Source of the DNA: Mytilus galloprovincialis
Lineage: Eukaryota; Mollusca; Bivalvia; Mytilida; Mytilidae
DNA length: 64,000 nt
Reading direction: 5' to 3'
Assembly (NCBI RefSeq): GCF_965363235.1
Contig: NC_134846.1
Span: 32,994,218 to 33,058,217, forward strand
In this document: piece by piece, positions 56,270 to 64,000 of the stretch
How positions within the stretch are numbered: the stretch's first letter is position 1
Layout of the letters: the number at the start of each line of letters is the position of its first letter
The notes under the pieces: generated by a model
Seen by the model: only the letters and a program-made list of their open reading frames with translations
Database searches by the model: none
Told to the model about the DNA's origin: nothing
Translations under genes and position numbers: made by a program

Positions 56270-56655
56270 TAAGGGAGCTGGCTTCTCAGTTTCAAAGTAA
56301 TTAACTTTTCAAATCACTAACATATATATTGATAGGGGATTAATAAAGGGAAAATATATAGGTCACCGTGCTTGTTTTCGACATATTAGCCATTGGAATT
56401 TTGGTGGGAAAATGTTCTCTCTTGACTTTTCATAGCTTTATCATTAACAAGTTCAAGTCCTCAATAACTATTAAAAAGTAATTAAAATTTATAAGACTTT
56501 AACAGACATCTTATCATTATACATGTAAAAGAATTATAAAAAGAAAAATGGGGGTCACCGGACAAAATTTGATAGGGCTTTCAAACGGATAAAAACAGAG
56601 GATTCCGAAAATCTGACCAAAATTCCAAAACATGACAAGCACGCTTCCTTAAATG
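56270..56655. repeat. Possible dispersed element
   Basis: AAGGGAGCTGGCTTCTCAGT begins it and CATGACAAGCACGCTTCCTT ends it. TAGGTCACCGTGCTTGTTTT (56360) and GGGGGTCACCGGACAAAATT (56549) resemble each other. The short AAGGGAG/CTTCCTT ends are weakly inverted. I recall this sequence type from mussel introns; it is not named. Confidence 0.4.
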
Positions 56656-56762
56656 GTCATTGTCGATATTTTCTTTCGAAACGCAATATGTCGACTTTGA
56701 CTATGGTTCATAACTTCAACATGATCAAAGTTATATCGAAATAAACTGTTTAACAAGAATTA

Positions 56763-56915
56763 TATTGAGAATGGAAATGGGGAATGTGTCAAAAAGACAA
56801 CAACCCGACCATAGAGCAGACAACAGCCGAAAGCCACCAATGGGTCTGCAATGCAGCGAGAAACTACCACACCCGGAGGCGTCCTTCAGCTGGCCCCTAA
56901 ATAAATATTTATACC
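56763..56915 (+). repeat. M2 repeat, well-preserved copy
   Basis: ATTGAGAATGGAAATGGGGA, ATGTGTCAAAAAGACAACAA, CCCGACCATAGAGCAGACAA, GGGTCTGCAATGCAGCGAGA and GTCCTTCAGCTGGCCCCTAA. It serves as the reference copy for this family here. Confidence 0.85.
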
Positions 56916-57520
56916 AGTTCTGTGATAATGGTCATACTCATTTCTGAATTAGTCAACTATTTATCTAACCGGCATATAAGGTATAGCACCCTGCTTTTCG
57001 TTTTTAAATCTATTATGGTGTTTTGATTTGTATTTTTAGTAAAATACAGTTTCTTAACTCTGCAGAGTGTTTGAGTTATTTAATATTTTCATGCACCGCA
57101 GTTTATATTTGAATAAATAAAAATAGTACGCATAAACTACAGTACTGTTATTGTAAGAATGTATGAATAAGGCGAAGAACACTTCAAATAAGTAGTAATA
57201 AGACACCAAAAAAAATCTAAACATGGAGGAAAGAATAACAGGAATAAGGTGTATCAAATTTACTCTAGCAACGACAGGCTTATACTAGCAGATGCAACAA
57301 GATTCAGACAACATGTAAAATATAACGAAATTAAGAAATTAACTTATGCCGATTTTGGTCAGAGTACGAGCTATGAGTTCCTGTGAATGAATTATGATTT
57401 ATTAGCAAAATAACTAGTACTATACAAATATAGCCGTTGTATGAAGTTGATACAAGGATTTATTAACCAACTAAGTGCATTATTGCCAAAAGTGACTGTT
57501 TATTAAAAATTGCATATTTT

Positions 57521-57635
57521 CTGTAATGGCCCTGTTTTTCTGTTATGGCCCTGTTTTTTTCTGTAATGGACCTATTTTTCTGTAATGGCCCTGTTTTTTC
57601 TGTAATGGCCCTGTTTTTCTGTAATGGCCCTGTAT
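57521..57635 (+). repeat. Tandem TCTGTAATGGCCCTGTTTTT, about six units of 19-23 bp
   Basis: Units differ mainly in the length of the T run and single substitutions (TTATGG, ATGGACCTA). Downstream the words CTGTATTAAAGCCCAGTTTG and TATTAAGCCCTGTTAGGG continue the theme. Confidence 0.9.
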
Positions 57636-57963
57636 TAAAGCCCAGTTTGTCTGTATTAAGCCCTGTTAGGGTTTTTTTATAAAGTTAATAAAACTGAGTT
57701 GTAAAGAGTATAATACCTTTTTGTATTTTATTTAATTAAGTAACCAGCAACCAATATTAAAGAACCATATAAAGGGATCTCTGTTCATCCTGTTTTTAAC
57801 TCATATCTCTTTCAACTTAATATCTTGGATATTTGGTATATTTAAAGCTTTATAATGGTGAAGTACACATTATTTTGTTCAAACTAAACTGTCATTAAAA
57901 GAGTAAGACAGTACATCAAGTTAGCAGCAACACATACACTTTTGTTCAGTTGGTTAATAAATG

Positions 57964-58139
57964 TATTAAGAAATGGGTGTTTTTATAATGGCCCTGTTAT
58001 ATGTCTTCGGTCAGTAATAATGGCCTCGAATGTCTGTAATAGCCCTCGGCGTTGCCTCGGGCCATTACAGACTTCCTCGACCATTATTACAGACCTTGGA
58101 CATATAACAGAGCCATTATAAAACACCCATTCATTAATA
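57964..58139. repeat. 176 bp hairpin built from the same ATGGCCCTGTTAT words
   Basis: TATTAAGAAATGGGTGTTTT, TATAATGGCCCTGTTATATG, TCTTCGGTCAGTAATAATGG, then CCTCGAATGTCTGTAAT pairs with ATTACAGACTTCCTCGACCA, TTATTACAGACCTTGGACAT, ATAACAGAGCCATTATAAAA, then CACCCATTCATTAATA. The centre is near 58051 (CCTCGGCGTTGCCTCGG). Confidence 0.85.
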
Positions 58140-58510
58140 CTATAATATTGACCTGAAAGAAGTATATTGACTGAGGACGAAGTCCAAAGTCGATATACGT
58201 CTTTGGATCGATACATCCTGTATTGAACCCATACACAGGCTATATTTGTTATATTATTAATTTCCGACCATATTTGTATCAAAATCGTCATTTGATTTTG
58301 TTGGAATTTTATAGATATCATATTGTCTCCTTGACAATAAAAAAACATTAGTTGTTATTTCTATTGGTTTTTTTTTGTCATCTTACAATGTATGTATTTG
58401 AAGATTTTTTTTCGTCAAATAATCGATCACAGATATCATTTGTTTCAAAACGATAAAGATCGTTTGACAATATCCTGAAATTCATTGCATGACGTCAATC
58501 GTATATCGGT

Positions 58511-60948
58511 TTCGTCCCCGAGGGTATCACCAGCCCAGTAGTCAGCACTTCGGTGTTGACATGAATATCAATTATATGGTCATTTTTATAAATTTTCTGT
58601 TTACAAAACTGAATTTTTCGAAAAACTAAGGATTTTCTTACCCCAGGAGTAGATTACCTTAGCCTTATTTGGCACGGCTTTTTGGAATTTTGGATACTCA
58701 ATGCTCTTCGGCTTTGTGTTTGTTTGGCTTTTTAACTGTTTTGATCTGGGCGTCACTGGTGAGTCTTATGTAGACGAGGCGCGCGTCTGGCGTATAAAAT
58801 TATAATCCTGGTACTTTTGATAACTATTTAAACCACTGGGTCGATGCCACTGCTGGTGGACGTTTCGTCCCCGAGGGTATCACCAGCCCAGTAGTCAGCA
58901 CTTCGGTGTTGACATGAATATCAATTATATGGTCATTTTTATAAATTTTCTGTTTACAAAACTGAATTTTTCGAAAAACTAAGGATTTTCTTACCCCAGG
59001 AGTAGATTACCTTAGCCTTATTTGGCACGGCTTTTTGGAATTTTGGATACTCAATGCTCTTCGGCTTTGTGTTTGTTTGGCTTTTTAACTGTTTTGATCT
59101 GGGCGTCACTGGTGAGTCTTATGTAGACGAGGCGCGCGTCTGGCGTATAAAATTATAATCCTGGTACTTTTGATAACTATTTAAACCACTGGGTCGATGC
59201 CACTGCTGGTGGACGTTTCGTCCCCGAGGGTATCACCAGCCCAGTAGTCAGCACTTCGGTGTTGACATGAATATCAATTATATGGTCATTTTTATAAATT
59301 TTCTGTTTACAAAACTGAATTTTTCGAAAAACTAAGGATTTTCTTACCCCAGGAGTAGATTACCTTAGCCTTATTTGGCACGGCTTTTTGGAATTTTGGA
59401 TACTCAATGCTCTTCGGCTTTGTGTTTGTTTGGCTTTTTAACTGTTTTGATCTGGGCGTCACTGGTGAGTCTTATGTAGACGAGGCGCGCGTCTGGCGTA
59501 TAAAATTATAATCCTGGTACTTTTGATAACTATTTAAACCACTGGGTCGATGCCACTGCTGGTGGACGTTTCGTCCCCGAGGGTATCACCAGCCCAGTAG
59601 TCAGCACTTCGGTGTTGACATGAATATCAATTATATGGTCATTTTTATAAATTTTCTGTTTACAAAACTGAATTTTTCGAAAAACTAAGGATTTTCTTAC
59701 CCCAGGAGTAGATTACCTTAGCCTTATTTGGCACGGCTTTTTGGAATTTTGGATACTCAATGCTCTTCGGCTTTGTGTTTGTTTGGCTTTTTAACTGTTT
59801 TGATCTGGGCGTCACTGGTGAGTCTTATGTAGACGAGGCGCGCGTCTGGCGTATAAAATTATAATCCTGGTACTTTTGATAACTATTTAAACCACTGGGT
59901 CGATGCCACTGCTGGTGGACGTTTCGTCCCCGAGGGTATCACCAGCCCAGTAGTCAGCACTTCGGTGTTGACATGAATATCAATTATATGGTCATTTTTA
60001 TAAATTTTCTGTTTACAAAACTGAATTTTTCGAAAAACTAAGGATTTTCTTACCCCAGGAGTAGATTACCTTAGCCTTATTTGGCACGGCTTTTTGGAAT
60101 TTTGGATACTCAATGCTCTTCGGCTTTGTGTTTGTTTGGCTTTTTAACTGTTTTGATCTGGGCGTCACTGGTGAATCTTATGTAGACGAGGCGCGCGTCT
60201 GGCGTATAAAATTATAATCCTGGTACTTTTGATAACTATTTAAACCACTGGGTCGATGCCACTGCTGGTGGACATTTCGTCCCCGAGGGTATCACCAGCC
60301 CAGTAGTCAGCACTTCGGTGTTGACATGAATATCAATTATATGGTCATTTTTATAAATTTTCTGTTTACAAAACTGAATTTTTCGAAAAACTAAGGATTT
60401 TCTTACCCCAGGAGTAGATTACCTTAGCCTTATTTGGCACGGCTTTTTGGAATTTTGGATACTCAATGCTCTTCGGCTTTGTGTTTGTTTGGCTTTTTAA
60501 CTGTTTTGATCTGGGCGTCACTGGTGAGTCTTATGTAGACGAGGCGCGCGTCTGGCGTATAAAATTATAATCCTGGTACTTTTGATAACTATTTAAACCA
60601 CTGGGTCGATGCCACTGCTGGTGGACGTTTCGTCCCCGAGGGTATCACCAGCCCAGTAGTCAGCACTTCGGTGTTGACATGAATATCAATTATATGGTCA
60701 TTTTTATAAATTTTCTGTTTACAAAACTGAATTTTTCGAAAAACTAAGGATTTTCTTACCCCAGGAGTAGATTACCTTAGCCTTATTTGGCACGGCTTTT
60801 TGGAATTTTGGATACTCAATGCTCTTCGGCTTTGTGTTTGTTTGGCTTTTTAACTGTTTTGATCTGGGCGTCACTGGTGAGTCTTATGTAGACGAGGCGC
60901 ACGTCTGGCGTATAAAATTATAATCCTGGTACTTTTGATAACTATTTA
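58511..60948 (+). repeat. Satellite array: six full and one partial 353 bp units
   Basis: TTCGTCCCCGAGGGTATCAC starts units at 58511, 58864, 59217, 59570, 59923, 60276 and 60629, exactly 353 bp apart; the last unit breaks off at about 60948. Units are almost identical. The few differences I saw are GTGAATC for GTGAGTC near 60173, GACATTTCG for GACGTTTCG at 60271 and GGCGCACG for GGCGCGCG near 60897. Every unit contains AGACGAGGCGCGCGTCTGGC and CACTGGGTCGATGCCACTGC. Old dispersed relatives occur at 8780, 9620 and 14620. The array lies in the presumed first intron of the SUEL-MAM gene. Confidence 0.95.
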
Positions 60949-60959
60949 GACATTCTAAA

Positions 60960-61020
60960 AATAACCGTGCAATATATTTTTTGCTGTGCAGTATGCTTTT
61001 TTGCTGTGCAATAAGCTTTT
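60960..61020 (+). repeat. Short tandem TTTTTGCTGTGCA words
   Basis: TATTTTTTGCTGTGCAGTAT, GCTTTTTTGCTGTGCAATAA and GCTTTTTGCTATCC form three degenerate units directly after the satellite array. Confidence 0.7.
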
Positions 61021-61129
61021 TGCTATCCGCCGTTTTCTCTCTACTTTCGAAAATATAGTTTAACATGTGACTATCCCTAAACGAATCAAATTTGTTAAAA
61101 GATACGAATTAATGATATAGGGCCTGTTA

Positions 61130-61255
61130 ATATCCAAAAGAGTATATACTCGTATGGTCCGAACATACTAGTATGATCGGGCAATACTAGTATACGTATA
61201 TGGTCCAAATACACCTATGTACCGGATCATATCCATAACATATGAACGGCGTATT
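61130..61255. repeat. M7 repeat, second cluster
   Basis: AGTATATACTCGTATGGTCC, GAACATACTAGTATGATCGG, AATACTAGTATACGTATATG and GTCCAAATACACCTATGTAC, then CGGATCATATCC. The words recall the 51185-51500 cluster, with many self-complementary ACTAGT and GTATAC cores. Confidence 0.4.
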
Positions 61256-61789
61256 GTATGTGACACTTGACATACGAATATGATATGTTGTAGATTTATT
61301 TAAAATTATATCGTTAAATAATCCAACTACTCGAATATGTTCAACCTTTCTAAAACATCACGTCTTTGCAGCAATGTCAAAACTCTTCGTTCGTGCAACG
61401 ATGAATTCATTGATAAAGAAGACAACACATATATGCAACAATCAACGTATACATACACTATTCACAACATAAACACTATTGTCTAGTGTTCGATAATTCA
61501 TGCTAGTCTTTCAAGTGGAATAACAAAAAAACTCAGAGGATGATACGCACAAATAGTGTTATAGAATATAATAAACAAATAGGAGCCAAAATCACATATA
61601 GATAAAAGTTATTTCATTCAAAAAATGCACCATGAATGCGTAGAATAACATTAGCGATATCTCTTAACTCTACAAAATGCGGATTTCGACAATTATGGTT
61701 ACTTCAATGATTCACTAACTCAGAGGTTAACTGAATCTGGAACAAAATTTTTAAAAACAGTTATTAACAAGTTATTTTTTTTTCTGCAG

Positions 61790-62050
61790 GTTCTCAAGGA
61801 AATACCTTTTTTAGCAACTCTAGTATAATCAGCTGTGACGGGAACACAACTATCACAATCATTGATTTACTGGTAAAGCAACACACAACATCATGTTCTG
61901 AAAACAAGCATTGTAATTTGACAGAGGTGCAGACGAATTCCATTAAAATGCATTGTAATAAAGAAAGAACGTGTACCATATCAAAGCTTATTCCAAAAAA
62001 CTGCTTGTTAAATGATTATGGACGTGTCTCCATTTCATATTCTTGCACAG
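61790..62050 (+). CDS. SUEL/rhamnose-binding-lectin-like domain exon
   Basis: A 261 nt exon between acceptor TTTTTTTTCTGCAG and donor ACAG|GTAAGT, phase 1 at both ends. Its 86 residues run SQGNTFFSNSSIISCDGNTT and onward to NDYGRVSISYSCT. Seven cysteines at residues 15, 35, 41, 55, 61, 71 and 85 match the order of the SUEL (Gal_lectin) family: C-x-G then a beta strand (TITIIDLLV), C, C, an I-K-M-H-C-N block, R-T-C-x-I, and the closing S-Y-S-C. Members bind sugars or act as extracellular adhesion modules. The usual YGR(T) loop after the first strand and the DPCPGTYKYL stretch before the last Cys are not kept, so canonical rhamnose/galactose binding is doubtful. Three N-glycosylation sequons (NSS, NTT, NLT) are visible. 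The eighth, N-terminal Cys of typical members is absent. Confidence 0.85.
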
Positions 62051-62094
62051 GTAAGTACATTTAAGTTCATTCACTCCTGACAAACAAAACACTA

Positions 62095-63560
62095 GCGTCG
62101 ACAGATTGAGGGAACACAAGTTAAAACGAGAGGCTCCCCGGAACCTGTGACGCTCACCTGTATCTAATATGGTTTTGGAAATCATGTAAAATACGATTGA
62201 AATTATATTAAATACCTTAATAATGATAGAGGACAAGTTTGGTTAAATTGTGCCCAGTAGTTAAATCAAAAACAGAAATATTTTGAAAATTTACAAAATT
62301 ACAAATAAATTGCTGAAAATTTATGTTAAAGATCTCCATTTGGAGGCAAATTTCCATGTTGACTTATTTGTAGATCTTTCATTGTCTTTGTCTGCTTGAT
62401 ATTTTTGCTGTTTACATTATCTCAATGTATGATGATATTCAAGATAAATAACAAAAAATGCAAAATTTTCTCTCCTCCGCTCCAAAATAAATTTCACACA
62501 GGGCCTGTATAATACTGGAAATTTAAACTCTTTTATGAAAACCCTTGAAAACAATTTATTTTAGGGAAGGTTCGTGATCCCCACTAATCTGCCTGATCCT
62601 GGGGGGATCACCCAATTCAATATAAGAGTAAGTAGGACGACAGTAATTATATAATACAAAGAAAAAAGATGTTGTATGACTGCCAATGAGGCAACTCTCC
62701 AAAAAGAGACAAAATGAAATAGAAATTAGCATCTATAGATCACCGTACGGTCTTCAACAATGAGCAAAGCCAATACCGCATATTCAGCTATAAAATGCCC
62801 TGAAATGGCAAATGTGAAACATTTCAAACGAGAAAACTAACGGTATAATTTAAGTACTACAAATAAACGTTGTGGTCTAAAGATAGTTACTGAAAACCCC
62901 CTGATCATTATTTCAATTAGTTTCTTAGTTGTGACCATTTTTTCCAATCCATAGACTTATATAGTAAACACCTATATACATATTTTTTTTACCCATGGCA
63001 ACCATGTCGGTTGTAGAGTCGGGTCATTAGATACATTTTTCAATCCAGATGAATTTCTCAAATAAGGATTGTGGTTATTAGAAAAATTAACACTGAATAA
63101 TTCTGAAAATGGAATATATCAAGGAGCTTATTTTTATCTATAATAATATTGAAGATAATAACCAAAAACTGCAAACATTTCTCAAATTTACCAGCTCAAG
63201 GGCCTAAACACAACAACCGATTGTCTGCGTTGTCTGGAAATTTTAGGTCAGATAGATGGGGACCTGATAAACAGTTTTTATCATGTCAGATCTTCTCTAT
63301 ATGCTTTAGTTTTAGAGATTTAAGCAAAAAAGTACATTTCCCTCCCATATTCTATTACTAGCAAAGATGGCTCTTTTGGTTGGTGGGCGGGGTCTTTGGA
63401 TACATATTATTAAACTAGATACCAAGAGAATGATTTAGGTCAAGTTTGGCTCAGTAGTTTCAAAGGAGAAGATTTTTGTTAAAAGTAATGGACAGAAACG
63501 AAAGATGACGGACGACGGACGCCAAGTCATGAAGAATACTCACTTGACTCTTTGTGTCAG
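62095..63560 (+). repeat. Split bivalve repeat within the SUEL-MAM intron
   Basis: GAGAGGCTCCCCGGAACCTG, then TGACGCTCACCTGTAT, at 62131 and GGACAAGTTTGGTTAAATTG near 62231 recur as a theme at the far end: GGTCAAGTTTGGCTCAGTAG (63437), GACGGACGACGGACGCCAAG (63506) and AGAATACTCACTTGACTC (63532). This beginning and end are familiar from a dispersed mollusc repeat. The interior holds an M3 insertion. Confidence 0.5.
62665..62850 (-). repeat. M3 repeat, reversed long copy
   Basis: AAGATGTTGTATGACTGCCA, ATGAGGCAACTCTCCAAAAA, GATCACCGTACGGTCTTCAA, CAATGAGCAAAGCCAATACC, GCATATTCAGCTATAAAATG and CGAGAAAACTAACGGTATAA. This is the most complete copy of the family in the window. Confidence 0.85.
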
Positions 63561-63818
63561 TACGTTTACGTGACTGAGAAACATGAAACCCACCAAAATA
63601 TGGGGATGATTTAAGGTGCTCTTGAAGGGTAAGCTGATCCTACTCCACATGAGATACCGGTCGTATTGCACATGTACATGTAAGTACTAAACTGCATGTA
63701 TTTTTATTTGTTTTTATGGTTTATATATTAATTACAATAAAATGACACAATATACAGTTTTTGAATATAAAATACATATTAGGAGTCCGATGGTTTTACT
63801 TAAAATCTATCTCGACAG

Positions 63819-64000
63819 GATATTCAAAACGTAGCTGTACTTTCGGAAATTCTGGTGACGTTGATGGTTGTGGTTGGCTTATAAGTGGTGTTGACAGATA
63901 CAAGTGGACACAATATAGTGGGAAAACTCCAACAAAGTTTACAGGACCAGACAGAGACCACACGACTGCGTCTGGTAAAGTAGAATATTTTGACCTCATT
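63819..64000 (+). CDS. MAM domain, first part (runs off the window)
   Basis: The acceptor AAATCTATCTCGACAG enters in phase 1; with the SUEL exon the junction codon is Gly. The frame reads YSKRSCTFGNSGDVDGCGWL, then ISGVDRYKWTQYSGKTPTKF and TGPDRDHTTASGKVEYFDLI, open to the window edge. This is the start of a MAM domain: C-x-F then an acidic loop, CGW, W-T-(x)n-S-G-x-T-P, T-G-P-x-x-D-H-T-T, and S-G-K-(x)-x-Y. About 60 of some 160 residues are inside the window. MAM domains are extracellular adhesion modules of membrane receptors and metalloproteases. Together with the signal peptide and SUEL exons this makes an N-terminal SUEL-MAM ectodomain; whether a transmembrane span follows cannot be seen. 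Confidence 0.9.

Noticed and set aside
57983..58348. 121-codon minus-strand frame
   Set aside because: It runs across the arm of the 176 bp hairpin. No domain, and no start or splice evidence.
58511..60948. CRISPR-like regular array
   Set aside because: The units are 353 bp and identical throughout, with no unique spacers, and the genome is eukaryotic. This is a satellite.

Overview
This window is eukaryotic: AT-rich, intron-rich and dominated by repeats. It is most probably from a bivalve mollusc of the mussel genus Mytilus. I base that on many interspersed repeats that I recognise from mussel genomes (blocks reading GTGGAGAGTTGTCTCATTGG, CCTCGGAGTTCAGTATTTTT, GGCGGATCCAG...CTGGATCCGCC and GCCCCACCTACGACAGTAG). 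I could not confirm this by a search. Nothing prokaryotic, no CRISPR array, and no rRNA or tRNA gene was seen.

Genes. Two plus-strand gene pieces are supported by splice sites whose phases agree. At the left edge lies the 3' end of a single-pass membrane protein: a Ser/Thr/Lys stalk exon (1797-1856), a transmembrane exon (6392-6467) and a terminal exon (10395-11118) with a 240-residue, tyrosine-rich cytoplasmic tail, followed by AATAAA. At the right edge lies the 5' end of a secreted or membrane protein: a signal-peptide exon (54173-54251), a complete SUEL/rhamnose-binding-lectin-like domain exon (61790-62050) and the start of a MAM domain exon (63819 to the window end). All extracellular junctions are phase 1. 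The two pieces have the same orientation and could be neighbouring members of one receptor family, but the window does not contain a complete copy of either, so this is inference.

Transposon genes, all broken: a hAT transposase (2270-3905, minus), a Tc1-type transposase (23462-24494, plus), a LINE reverse transcriptase fragment (28584-28910, plus) and an intron-containing PIF/Harbinger nuclease (33163-34882, minus) inside an element with recognisable ends (about 31859-35052).

Non-coding layout. 0-11 kb: introns of the first gene, holding the hAT relic and MITEs. 11-23 kb: a dense set of inverted-repeat and foldback elements, including a 2.6 kb foldback, a near-perfect palindrome with a duplicated arm, and a CRE-CRE-CRE-TATA cluster just before that palindrome. 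23-35 kb: autonomous transposon relics, an LTR-like block and a 351 bp MITE. 35-48 kb: two copies of a palindromic 24 bp minisatellite in inverted orientation, a TIR element with an internal tandem repeat, and two copies of a 640 bp TA-flanked MITE, one with a recognisable empty site elsewhere in the window. 48-54 kb: short repeat copies and a cluster of CCATGG palindromes. 54-64 kb: the SUEL-MAM gene, whose 7.5 kb first intron holds a satellite of seven 353 bp units that are almost identical.
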